64,000 nucleotides of DNA from contig CM114272.1 of NCBI GenBank assembly GCA_050084515.1, forward strand, positions 24,490,001 through 24,554,000, read 5' to 3'. Under the pieces are notes generated by a model. That model saw only the letters and a program-made list of their open reading frames with translations. It did no database searches and had not been told where the DNA came from. The stretch comes from Blasia pusilla. Lineage: Eukaryota; Marchantiophyta; Marchantiopsida; Blasiales. The position numbers and the translations under genes were made by a program. Shown here piece after piece: positions 38,860 to 49,439 of this stretch (position 1 is its first letter; every line of letters starts with the position of its first letter).

Positions 38860-40686
38860 CGTAGTCATTCCATGCCGCCATTGTCACATCATACCGATAT
38901 ACTCGCACCGTACATGAAGGGGGTTTGAGTATCGTCAATACCAGGTGAATACAACTTGTTGACTGAAGGAGTTTTTCCTTACAACTAAGTTGGTGTCAAG
39001 GTCTGCGGTTGTTGAGGAGGGACACCAACATTGTTTACATTATCCATGCTCATCTATTGCCCGACACATGTGAGGGAGTTTTAGGTATTGGGTAGTTATT
39101 TGAGATATTGGGATTTTGGGGATTTTTGGAGCATTGTTGATGTATGTGGTTACAAGACATAGACACGTGTGGGATGTCTTGAGTTATGAGTATGCTCTAT
39201 CAATGAGACGAGAAAAAAAAAAGTCGATTTTCCGTACCACCTTACTTGTTGCTGCACTTTACACGTCTCAATGAGAGGGAGTGTATATTAAGTGTTGCAT
39301 ATGTTAGTTTTGAGTAATTAATGGATTACTCGCGATAGTGAGAGTGATCGTGTGAGAGGGGCATGAGGATCATCACAACGTTGTCGTGTCGAGAGCTTTT
39401 CTTCAAGTAAGGGAGGACCTTCTAACTACGGCAAACGTGGTTGATGCAAGGTGAACTCTATAAGAAATTCTCTTTTCTCAATATAGAATTATTATATAAA
39501 CCCTCCATTCTTTTACAACAAGAATCACGAATGGTAGTGTGAAGGCGATCACTTCCTCATAACATTGAACCCCAAAATTCATAACTATGAAGTCCATGTA
39601 AACTATTTTACGCTTGGATATAAGAAAAATATCACAACAAGTGTTAAATCCTACTCAAGAAGGCCTTATTAACATCCATAGATCGTTATATAAGAACATA
39701 CAACGTACAATCCCATATCCTCCCTTACGTGACAATAAGAAGAATCAATGGAGTTGGAGATTTGGTTCATGAATGCCTTCCCAAAGTGGTAAACTAGATG
39801 GCGAGTAAAACAGTGTCTCTCTACGAAGAGAATTTTCACGTGGTACGAGTTAAGGAAAGAAAAATCAGGTTCAACTCGTGATCCACCCCTATCCATACTT
39901 GACAGACATCCTCTACTCTCCTCAGGAATGGATTTTGGCGGAGTTGCTCTCCCAAGAGGGGTAATCCATTCTCATTGGGAAAATAACAAGCCAAAAAAAT
40001 CCACTTTCTCTAGCATGACTAAACTCCCTTAAGATGATAAGTCTCTCATCTCCACACATAACACATTGTAGAAACCTCTAAAAGAAAAGATCATGGTCAA
40101 GTTACTCTCTCAAGAGAGGTAATCCTCTCTCATTGGAAGAGCAAGCAAGCCCAAATGCCATCCACTCAAGAATGACACGAGAACTCAAAAAATGAAATAG
40201 AAAATGATGAACCCTTGAAGGTTCCTCTTCTTTATACACTCACAAGGGATCCATACGAGTACAAAAGAGGGCTAATCTTATCTTGTGCCACATGGCTTTC
40301 TCTCAAGGCTTAGCCAATCACATTTTGACACAAGTAGATTATATTCTATCTCTTCCAAAATATCCCTGATTTACTCACTTCATTTCTTCCAAACTACCCC
40401 AACTATTTTTCTAAGACTACTTTTCCTTTTCTTTCATTAATACACCAACCTCACTAGTTTATTTTTATACTCTCATCTCTTATTTATTATCTCTTTTCCT
40501 AAAGTTGGGCCCGTACAAATGAGTCATCGTAAAGATGTTTAAACATGAGAATTTCCTTTTCCTAAGCTAATTTACTTAATATTAATAAAACTCTCTCTAA
40601 CACTTTAATGAGAGGATTTTACAAAGTGGCTGATTTTACTATACGACAACGTCCTTTTGGGATTTTGAGAGATGAGGTTTTCGTGC
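38860..40686. other. No recognisable gene; imperfect direct repeat near 39.94 and 40.10 kb
   Basis: Two blocks about 160 bp apart share CTCTC-CAAGAG-GGTAATCC and CTCATTGG followed by A/G-rich sequence. The rest has only short frames and is likely LTR or untranslated element DNA. Confidence 0.4.
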
Positions 40687-40865
40687 GCCTACTCTCCTTG
40701 AATGTTAATCTTGTTGTTGCAGAAGCGTGCGTTCAATAGGTCATGCTCTCAACGCTGATCTGCATCCAAACACGCACTTTGGTTAGTCGGGTCTTGGATC
40801 AATCAACGGGCTAACTTTCCGAGTTCTCGTCTCGATATCTCATCTCATATACTCCGAGTGCAAGC
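40687..40865 (-). repeat. Terminal fragment of the solo-LTR family
   Basis: Matches 46275-46440 in the same orientation (GCGCCTACTCTCCTTGAA against GCGCCCCTACTCTCC; TTAGTCGGGTCT; CCGAGTTCTC). In the 46-47 kb copy this is one end of the LTR, so this is a truncated LTR end joined to a gag remnant. Confidence 0.7.
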
Positions 40866-40899
40866 CCATCTCCTCCTCCAAGTTGAGACACACATGTAC

Positions 40900-41910
40900 T
40901 ACCTTAATGAGTGCGATCCTGCTTGCAATGGTCTCGAGCTCCACAACATGCCCAACAAATAACTCATTGCGGTTACTTTTGTGCCGCATATGATGGTAGG
41001 GTCTCTATGGCACATACTCACAACAACCTCTCTTAGCTCGTGGTGCCATACTCCTATCTTGGATTCCACGTTGTTGTTCTGGTCGTGCAAGAAATCGTGA
41101 CTGCTCTCGCGGTTGACTCATAGTTACTACACTCTCCTCAACCATGTTGCGCTCAATGCACTCTGCCATCTCAAACATATCTCTCAATGTAGGTGAGGTA
41201 CGCATCATAAGTGTCGCATCCATCACCCGTCTCCACAAATCTTGTTCCAACATCCCCTACCATGTTTGAATAGCGCACTTGAGCCTCTCTCATCCCTAAG
41301 TGACACTAATCAAACATCGGGTATAAGTAAATTTCTCCCGCAAACTCTTCGCTTGGCAACTACGGAATTCGTGGATGCTCCGCAATTTCTCAATATGTAT
41401 CCCCTTGTTGTTCCTCCATAACTTCGCAAAGACCTTCATCACATGGTTGAACCTATTTTGAACCCGATTGGATGATGCAACTGCCCCAGTCTGACTCACC
41501 CCTCCTAGAACCTCACTACTGGCAAAGGAGGTACCCTCTCCTGGATACTCCTCCTCGTCTAGAAATGGCTCAATCCATGACACATAATATAGGTCATAGT
41601 AGAGTCTCCAGGCCTAAATCTCAAGCACGTATCTATGGGAAAAACTCATGGTAATCGTTCACGTGCGGAAAGGGTTCGACTCTCTAGAGTTCTTGGCCTT
41701 CTGTGAGTAACACCAACTCCTAAACTCGACAATGAAGTCGTGTAACTCTAGGTATCCACAACTCTTGAAAATCTATGAGGTCTTCTATCTTGGTCGTCCA
41801 TCTCGCCCAAACGATAGGACCACTCACTATGTGCGGTGATACACTAACACACTCTTCTATGCCCTCCTCCTTGTCTGAGGATGATATAGAAGGAGGTTGA
41901 GGCAATCCTT
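40900..41910 (-). pseudogene. Ty3/gypsy gag fragment
   Basis: Two minus frames correspond to the gag of the larger gypsy element at 52 kb. The stretch LEQDLWRRVMDATLMMRTSPTLRDMFEMAE (quoted here as LWRRVMDATLM and TLRDMFEMAE) matches LWRRVRDAVLI near 52480, and IHEFRSCQAKSLREKF matches LHDFQRPSGESMREAF near 52610. Neither the knuckle nor pol is present. It is flanked by LTR fragments of the same family in inconsistent orientations, showing rearrangement. Confidence 0.65.
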
Positions 41911-41982
41911 CATGGGGAGACCCTCAAAACCTCACGCCACTCTTCATAAATCCTCTAGAGCTACTCTCAACCACACCACCTC

Positions 41983-42860
41983 TGTTGCGACCCTTATAAC
42001 TAAACAACACCAAATAGGTGCCAAGCGGAACATCAGAACTCAAGTGGACTCACGCTGCGATGTTTGCGCTTTGGAGAGGCGTTTGGAAAGGTCTCTTGGA
42101 AAAGTCCAAGAGACAAAACGCGGAATAGAGTTGTGCGTTTCGTGCGTTAGTGGTCGCGACCAGGAAACCTAGACCAAATGCAAGCCAAGACTTGAGATGA
42201 GTTGAGTCTTGGAAGGTTGGTTGCCAAGGAGGTGAGAACCAGTTTTGGAACACGACTAGTGCTTAGGGAATTTGACTGTGTTTTGGACCATAACGTTTAA
42301 CCCCAAGATTGCGTTTAAGACAAGTAAGGGTGCGTTGGAAAGCTTATCTTAAGACGCTTCCAACGCATTAAAGATCTTAGCAAACGCATAAGTATAGATT
42401 GAGATATTGGCCAAAAATGACTATGATAGCAATCGGGTTGAGGGCCAATTGGGGAGGCCCGGGTGTCTTTCCCTAAAGGTAGCAGGACCCCGGAGATCCC
42501 CAAAAGTACTAGTAAGGGAGGAGTCTCTCCAAGATGTCTTGGAACACGAATCCCCACTTTGAGCACCAAACGGCGTCTCAGAGGCATGGGATGGAACGGG
42601 AGTTTGGCGTTGGAACTCTAAACCCAAACGTGATCCAAGGGAGTGGACTTTGTACGCCACACTTGGATTCCAACCCGAGATTCACTTCGTGCGAGTCTCG
42701 GTGAGGGACTCATTAGATGTCCATCGGACAATTAGAACCGCTAGGCGCGAAACGCCGTTTGAGGTTTTTGAACCGACTAAAAAGTCTGTCCCAAGTCTTT
42801 TGAGACTTGCCCGTGTTGTAAACCGTGAAACTAGGAAGGTTGATCATTGTAAGGAATATG
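41983..42860 (+). repeat. Truncated LTR, inverted relative to 46272-47277
   Basis: Starts TGTTGCGACCC and corresponds, in inverted orientation, to 47277 down to about 46440 (shared features: GCCAAGCGGAACATC-type start, CCAAGTCTTTTGAGACTTG-type segment, AAACTAGGAA end). The terminal roughly 170 bp present in the solo LTR are missing. It establishes that the family's LTR begins TGTTGCG. Confidence 0.7.
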
Positions 42861-42869
42861 ATCATACAT

Positions 42870-43690
42870 GCACCATGTGCTTTAGCTTACACCCGGAGTG
42901 ATGTCTCGATCGAGGGTACTAGAGCAAGTTGGCGGTTCGGGTGGCTCCTAGAGGTCGTGTGGTAGGTAGTCTCGTTGGGAGACGAGGAGTTGGATTCTCT
43001 CGTGGGGGTGGTTAATATGCCCATGGGGGAGGTAGAGATCCACCACCTTGAAGATTCAAGGAAGATGTTGGGCATGAGGTTGGGATGGCTACTCAAATAT
43101 AGCAGTTGCAGCAACAGATTTCCGCGATGGCATTGCGATTGCCCGATGCGAGTGAGTGGCATTGATGTCATATGGAGCAACCACAGACATAGAGAATCCT
43201 AGTTGGATGTGTGGGGCTGCACAGATGGAGGTAGCCATTTTGGTTATGTGTGGAGTAGCTGTAGAGTTGGATCCATAGAGATGGGAAGCCAAAAAAAGAC
43301 CAGGCTTCCTTTATCTTGTACTTTATTCGAGGCGATGAGGACCCTATCAATAGGTCCTCATTAGAGTTCCCGAAGAGTGGATGTTGGTGGTATGCAAGCA
43401 TGACGAGCGATGGAAGAACCAAATGGAATAACTCCTATTGTTGATGTTAAGAGGGATCCCTTGTCAAATATGTTATTCGGGGCGGCCACTACTATGTACC
43501 GCCACTAGAGGGAATATAGTGTTTTTAGCACTAGGAAGTTTAAAACTAAGTTCGGAAGCCCTTGTTTTACAACTACATTGGCAAAAAGTTCAAACATGGC
43601 ACAATATAGTTATAAAGTACAACTAAGATGGACTAGAAAAAATTACATGGCATTTTATATTTTGTGATAAAATTTTAATATTTGAATATT
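42870..43690. other. Possible leader/gag start of a gypsy element; not resolved
   Basis: Downstream of the truncated LTR a plus frame contains a Gln-rich helix (QQLQQQISAMAL near 43095-43135), as seen in some gypsy gag N-termini. No further domain is visible and frames are short. Confidence 0.3.
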
Positions 43691-43786
43691 CCCTCGAATA
43701 TTAATGCATAATCAGATATTTAGTACATGTTTTCATATTAGTTTTAAATGAGACACATCATATTTCCAAATATTAAAATTTTAGTT

Positions 43787-43865
43787 TCCCTCGAATATAA
43801 ATGCATAATCTTTCAAATAAAATATTTTCACTATTTGAAAGATTATGGATTAATATTCGAGGGAA
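43787..43865. repeat. AT-rich foldback, arms of about 33 bp
   Basis: TCCCTCGAATAT-AATGCATAATCTTTCAAATA on the left and TATTTGAAAGATTATG-ATTAATATTCGAGGGA on the right are near-perfect reverse complements around a 10-15 base loop. A further partial copy (CATAATCTTTCAAATAGTG) follows near 43924 and another CCCTCGAATATTAATGCATAATC lies near 43690, so this is probably a small non-autonomous foldback element. Confidence 0.8.
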
Positions 43866-43929
43866 AATAAATGAAAAAATATACTAAATAGATTTGTAAA
43901 CCAGATACTAAAAATTCGTGTGCATAATC

Positions 43930-44887
43930 TTTCAAATAGTGAAAATATTTTTAAAGATTTTTAATTTTAAAATATGACATGGAATATATAATATAATACA
44001 AGTGCTACTAGGTGTAGTAAATAATTAAAACTAAGATAGTCAAGTAAATCCTAGGTGGAAATTTTCTTTTAATAAATTTCAATTATTATTTAAAAATATA
44101 CTTATTTATTAATATGGAAAATGAGGTGACTTATTTAAAATTAATAAGAAGTCAAAATAACTTAAGTTAGTTGAATATCTGAAACTAGTATCTATAATAA
44201 TTGAAGTAAGAAAATTGAAAATTTTAATTATCTTAATTTCCAAAGAATGACATGGAATATATAATACTAGTTCTCGTAGGTATAGCAAAAAACAACTAAA
44301 TTTTTTTTAAATTTCATTTTTGGTTAGAGGAAAATATAATTTAAGATGGTTTAGCTAAACCTTAACCCAGTTCTACACACTTAGAAATCCTCCACGCCCA
44401 CAACCATTCACAAGAAACACTCCCGCGCGAACATACACCTCATAGTGGAAAAACTTCCATGAATTCAAGAACTCAATTTTGGAGAATCTGTTGAATCACA
44501 CATACTGGTACTCTTATTACTTTCACATGTCATTGAAGGAGAGTATATCACAAGGCCAACAGTTGAAGCACATGTTGGCAATGTACATTCATTTTTTCCA
44601 AGACAAGTAGAAGGACTAGATGAACGAGAAGCAGCAGCAAAAGTCGCATAAGAAATAATAGGGCTATCTCCTTCCTCAACCTGTTGACTCTACATGGCTA
44701 CGCTGCGTGCTCAAATTCCATTTCCTTAAAGCAAAATATGGGCCGAGAAAGAAAGTGGATACAACTTATCTTTTGTTGTAATTTTTACTATTTCTAACGT
44801 ACAAGTTTGAATCATAAACCCCTTGCTAGATTACTTGTAAAGTTGCAGTGGGATGTTTGCCTTAGTGTACTGAGCCACAATATCCAA

Positions 44888-44889
<2 letters not shown>
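43930..44889. other. AT-rich DNA without a recognisable gene
   Basis: Short frames only; no domain, RNA gene or clear repeat seen apart from the foldback remnants on the left. Confidence 0.35.

Positions 44890-44981
<92 letters not shown>
44890..44981. repeat. (TC)n microsatellite, about 45 units
   Basis: An essentially uninterrupted TC dinucleotide run of about 90 bp. Open frames through it encode only Ser-Leu or Arg-Glu repeats. It lies at the left side of the probable gypsy 3' LTR. Confidence 0.98.
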
Positions 44982-44984
<3 letters not shown>

Positions 44985-45478
44985 GTGCGCATACATATCG
45001 CTACACAACATACATGGCTGGTCACATCAACACCATACAACACCGATTGTCCCCATACACGGGTCGATCCACACATTTACAAAAATAAACTCATACATAT
45101 ACATGGAGATCACACAACAAAAATAAAGAGTAGTAAAAACGGCACACCCGGCCTAAAACTCCACTCCTCAATCTACATTGGCATATCGAGCCTCGTCCAC
45201 CCTGTGCTATCAAGGAATCCGGACGCTAGCACCCTAGTCCTATCTCACACACATACAAGGGAGGTGCTCCAACGGCCCAACACGAGAAAGATGGCTTAGG
45301 AAAGCCATCTTCCTCTCTTATATAGGGTTTGGAAGAGCCAAAAGGCTCTTCCCCTAAAAATAGCCCTCCCCTTGGTAACCTACGCGCACAGGTTACCAGG
45401 GGCGGGTGACCTGGTCAACAAGTCACCCGGCTGTAAAAGACCTCGACATGAAAGTTGTCAGAAACGACGTTCCTGACA
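44982..45478 (-). repeat. Probable 3' LTR of the methyltransferase-bearing gypsy element (left end unset)
   Basis: On the minus strand the sequence after the polyprotein starts TGTCAGGAACG at 45478, a typical LTR start, and contains a TATATAAG-like word near 45320 (TTATATAGGG on the plus strand). The matching 5' LTR is missing because the gag end of the element is truncated at about 52735, so the LTR cannot be confirmed by a pair within this window. Confidence 0.5.
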
Positions 45479-45584
45479 CTATGGACCTATCCTCAACCTC
45501 ATTGGACACCATGGGACAAAGTTACACTCAAGATAGTGCGCTGGCTCCTACGCCCTATCCACGATAGATCTCGGCCTATCGGCT

Positions 45585-45887
45585 ACTCAGATGTGACAAC
45601 TGTCGTGCGGTGGGTCAGACATGACATATGCCACCCTCAGAACAACCATCACATACCAACATGGTGGCTGCACCCCTCGCAGATCCGCACAACATACACC
45701 TCAAGCCTGCAAGTACCACTGCCAAGTTCGGATCTTCCGTCCCATATACGTTCGGAAGATGACATGGCGCACAATTGCGCACATGATCCTTCCAAACCAT
45801 ACCATCCCGTCCCTCCAACATGAGGACTCCGATCGGTAATACCTCGCGCACACGTAGGATCGTGCGCCCTGCAGTGACATCTAGCAT
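45585..45887 (-). pseudogene. PHD-like zinc finger at the gypsy polyprotein C-terminus
   Basis: After LDVTAGRTILRVREVLPIGV and WKDHVRNCAPCHLPNV comes LRCMLCGSARGAATMLVCDGC followed, after a one-base frame change, by GWHMSCL. The spacing C-X2-C-X11-C-X2-C-X4-H-X2-C is that of the first half of a PHD finger, a domain that usually reads histone H3 tails. The second Cys pair was not found clearly, so the finger may be truncated here. It is joined to the integrase, the place where other gypsy elements carry chromodomains. Confidence 0.65.
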
Positions 45888-46271
45888 CGTGGGTGCGACC
45901 TACTATAAATAAACGTAATCTCCAGGATGAAACCTCCTAATCCCTGGACGATAACCTCCTCCACGAATGGTCGCGTACCTCAGTGTATCTCTATGTTGGG
46001 CAATAGCTAAGTTCTCAAAGGCCATAGGCATAACTCTACGAAAAAATTATGCCCTCTGAGAACATGCTTATACCCACACATCATGATCATCAAGATCTAA
46101 CACCTCCGCCATGTCACGTCGAATCGTTAGGTAAATCTAACTCTCTCCCAAAGAGCAAAAAGTATGGTCAAAATGACGTCAAGGATGCATGCCATCTAAA
46201 GCGATAATCCATAGCCAACCATAGCAACTGTAGGTCCCACTCCCTCAACTGTCCCCGCTACAAGCCATACT

Positions 46272-47277
46272 TGTCGCGCCCCTACTCTCCTTGAACGTCA
46301 ATCTTTAGTGTTGCGGAAGCGTACGTTCAGTAGGTCACGATCTCATCGCCGATCTGCACCCAAACACGCACTCGTTAGTCGGGTCTGGGCCAACCAGTGT
46401 TCCAACCCACCGAGTTCTCAACTCGGCATCTCATCAAGCTCAATCTTCCTTAATTCCTAGTTTCCAAAATATGGCAAGTCCTTCAAGACTTGGAACAGAC
46501 TTCTTGGTTAGTCCAGGGATCTGAAACGACACTTGCGCGCCTAGCGATCCCAAGTGTTCAACGGACCTCGTGTGAGCTCCAAACCGAGACCCAAGTAATT
46601 GAGTCACGGGGTGAAATCCAAGAGGGATGTCTAAAATCACCTCAATAGACTTGATGCAGGTTTTCCAACCCAACCCCCAGACTCGCGTTCCGTTCCATGC
46701 CCTTAAGCCGCCTTGCGGCGCCCAAAGTGGGGTTTGGGTTCCAAGCACTCTCGGAGACCTTCCCCCTTACTAGTACTTCTGGGGTTCTCCAATAACCCCC
46801 GCCTCCCTTTGGGAAAGGAGTGTCGGGCCCTTCATTGTGGCCCTCAACCCGACTCCACTTACAGTCGTTTCTGGGTTTTTTTCTCAGCTTTTGCTTATGT
46901 GTTTGTAGAGATCTTTACTGTGTTTGAATCGGCTTTCCATAAGCCTTCCAACGCACTCTTGTTTAATCCAAACACATCTTGGCGCTAAAAGTTATGGCCA
47001 TAAATACAGTCGGAAACTCTCAAACGCTAGTGGCGTTCCAAATCCGGATTCTTCCTTTGGCAACCCACTTCCTAGACTCAACTTCTTTCAAGTCTTGTTC
47101 CGCGTTTGGTCCAGGTTTCTCAGTCGCGAACATAACATCTCAAACGCAAAGCCTCGCTTGCGTCTCGTCTCTTGTCTCTTCTTCGAGACCACTCCAACGC
47201 GCAAACCATCTTAGCGTGAGCCCGCTAATGTTCCGATGTTTCGCTTTGGCACTCGTTTGGTCATGAGGGTCGCGAAA
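46272..47277 (-). mobile_element. Solo LTR (1006 bp) inserted in the gypsy integrase
   Basis: On the plus strand it starts TGTCGCGCCCC and ends GTCGCGAAA (expected CA end mutated). It is flanked by perfect 5-bp target duplications ATACT at 46267-46271 and 47278-47282. Related truncated copies lie at 41983-42860 (inverted) and 40687-40865. No internal element sequence is present, so it is a solo LTR left by LTR-LTR recombination, or the copy of a non-autonomous element. Confidence 0.88.
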
Positions 47278-47304
47278 ATACTCCTTCGCGACCCTCATGA
47301 CCAA
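47257..47304. repeat. 20-bp perfect inverted repeat across the solo-LTR boundary
   Basis: TTGGTCATGAGGGTCGCGAA at 47257-47276 (last bases of the LTR) and its exact reverse complement at 47285-47304 (integrase coding DNA) are separated by 8 bases that include the target duplication. One arm belongs to the LTR and the other to the target. Confidence 0.95.
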
Positions 47305-48249
47305 TCCTCTCTTCACCGTCTGTACCACTCTCTCCGCCAACCCATCCGCCTCAGGATGATCTCTGGATGTGGTGCGGTGATCTATCAGCGCCTGATCACA
47401 CAAGGCCTGCAACTCTCCCCTGAACTCGGTACCCTGGTCAGTCAACACCTCCGCCGGTGCACCAAAGTGACTAAGCACACGATCTAGAAATGCATAAGTT
47501 GTTCCCTTGCTCGCCTTGTCTGGAAGTGCCACCAACTCTATCCACTTGGAGAAATGCTCCACCATGACCAACACGTACCTATGATGACATTTTGTCAATG
47601 GCAAAGGTCCCGCAAAGTCTAAACTCCACCGATAACCTAAACCCATAATCGGCAAAGGATGTAACTGCGGAGTGGTAGCATTGAAGGATGCTTGCACTCT
47701 GTCACATACCATACATCTGGCCACAAACTTCTGTACCCCAGTATGTATGCCGCGCCACTAATACTCAACATGGAGTAAGCTGTAAGTACGTTTTACTCCA
47801 AAATATCCCAGCTCCTCATGGACATGTCGCACTACACGTGCTCGCTGAGAAGGATGTGGTACCACTCGTATCCTACCATCTCCCCATACCCAAAAAATGT
47901 GAGTCCCCTCCCACCTGAACCTCTTGGCTCTCTATAGGATCCGATCCCGCTCCCTAGCACTCACTGTACTCGCAATGACGCCAGTGCGCAAGAACTCTAC
48001 AACCTCCACATCGTCATGGATATCACGACCACCTGTCGCCTCCTCACTAACCTCCGGATCCAAAGACTCATCATCCAACCCCACCACTAGAGTCATCACC
48101 TATGGCTGACCTGCCATAGTCAACCAACAAAGATAGGCAGATGCATGCCAACCGGGCACCATCTCCTCATCACTCTCTCCGTGCCATCGAGCTCTGTGTC
48201 GTCTCTCTGACTCGGACATGGGTTACGACTCAACCCATCCGCATCCTTG

Positions 48250-48561
48250 TTCAGCCAACCTAGCCTATGAACCACCTCAAACTCATACTCATGTAGTAAT
48301 AGAGCCCACCTGGCAAGCTTTCCCTGTAAGCTTGTCGGACTCCATCAACCACCTCGACGGCTGATGATCAATGATAAGTGTGAAAGGGTTTCCGAATAAA
48401 TAGCACCTGAAATGTGCCACGGCCCACACTGCAACCAAGCACTCTCCCTTGTAGGAGTTGTACTTCGCCTCTACAATGTTGTTCGATCGGCTCGCGTAAG
48501 CCACAATGAACTCCCTCTCCTCGTCATCCCTCTGAGTAAGCACTGCTCCTAGACCCAACAT
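48250..48561 (-). pseudogene. Gypsy RNase H
   Basis: The block reads GLGAVLTQRDDEEREFIVAY, YNSYKGECLVAVWAVAHFR and CYLFGNPFTLIIDHQPSRWL, the typical RT-linked RNase H of Ty3/gypsy elements. The acidic residues of the GECLV and IIDH motifs are present. The frame is interrupted after SDKLTGKACQV. Confidence 0.88.
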
Positions 48562-48599
48562 GCTCCAATCCGTATATAACTAGAATGGGCGACCCCTAA

Positions 48600-49330
48600 C
48601 CGGTCTCTGTAAAATGGGTGAGGACGTCAACCTGTCCTTGAGCTCCTGAAATGTTCGCTCCTGATCATCTCCCCACAACCAAACATGATCAAGTCTCGTC
48701 AACAAGGTCAAAGACTTTGCGATCGCACTAAAACCCTTGACATACCGTCGATAGAAGTTCGCCAGTCCAAGAAATGCTCGAACTGGACTCACATCTGTAG
48801 GGCGTGGAATCTGCGCAATAGCCTCTACCTTTGTCTACTGAACGCCTAACCCACTCGGGTATATGGTATGTCCCAAGTACTCAATCTACACTTGCCTGGA
48901 TGTAACTTCAGTCCATATAACTGCAATCGCCGAAACACCTCCTCCAAGTGTCACTCATGCTCCTCAACCGTGGAATCAAGATAAGAATATCATCTATGTA
49001 ACATCGCATACAAAATCCAAGCCACGTAATCCTATCCATCACTCTACGAAACTCTGCATGCGCTGCGTTCTTCAACCCAAATGGTAAGAACCGCCATCGC
49101 GATACAAGCAATCTCTCCCGAACCGATCTATCCCTGAATGTTGTCTTCTCCTGTCCTCCAACCTGATAGGAAGGCGATGATAGCTAGCACGGAGATCTAA
49201 ATCTGAAGATCTTTGCATGCCCTACGCATCAAAGATCTCCTCGAGAGTAGGCATGGCGCATCGATCGATCGACCTCAAATCAGCCGGTTGATAGACGGAT
49301 AATCTCCACACATCCCCTATCCGCCCAATT
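48600..49330 (-). pseudogene. Gypsy reverse transcriptase
   Basis: Motifs in order: MPTLEEIFDA, a degraded DLRASYHRLPIR, RWRFLPFGLKNA, FRRVMDRITWLGF and the catalytic CYIDDILI (YxDD box) near 49000, followed by VRAFLGLANFYRRYVKGF. Frames shift between blocks. Confidence 0.88.
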
Positions 49331-49439
49331 GCCATACATATCCTTCTTTGCCGGCATGACGTGGCGGATGCATACTCCCCATGTGATAACTCCACAAGTC
49401 CTCGCCTCCAACAAGTCCCGACTCCTCAAACCCGATTAC

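Larger units (their letters stand above)
45900..47900 (-). pseudogene. Gypsy integrase, split by a solo LTR
   Basis: The N-terminal HHCC zinc part (HVHEELGYFG to ARCMVCDRVQ, near 47830-47690) precedes a complete DDE core: WSLDFAGPLP, VLTDQGTEF and HPEADGLAERVVQTVKRG. At 47283 the frame is cut by the solo LTR and resumes at 46266 with YGL, then LREWDLQLLWLAMDYRF and LTSF-PYFLLFGRE, the conserved end of the core. Removing the LTR and one target copy restores the alignment across the junction, which shows the insertion came after the element was in place. Further C-terminal sequence (MAFENLAIAQHRDTLRYATIR near 45990, in broken frames) leads to the finger domain. Confidence 0.85.

Noticed and set aside
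44807-45088. Ser-Leu and Arg-Glu repeat proteins
   Set aside because: Direct translation of the TC microsatellite.
45455-45839. 122-codon plus frame and overlaps
   Set aside because: Antisense shadow of the gypsy integrase C-terminus and PHD-like finger.
47140-47282. Integrase frame continuing to 47140
   Set aside because: The last part of that open frame runs into the solo LTR; the real integrase sequence resumes at 46266.
47257-47304. Terminal inverted repeat of a DNA transposon
   Set aside because: One arm is LTR and the other integrase coding DNA; the perfect 5-bp target duplication shows an LTR boundary instead.
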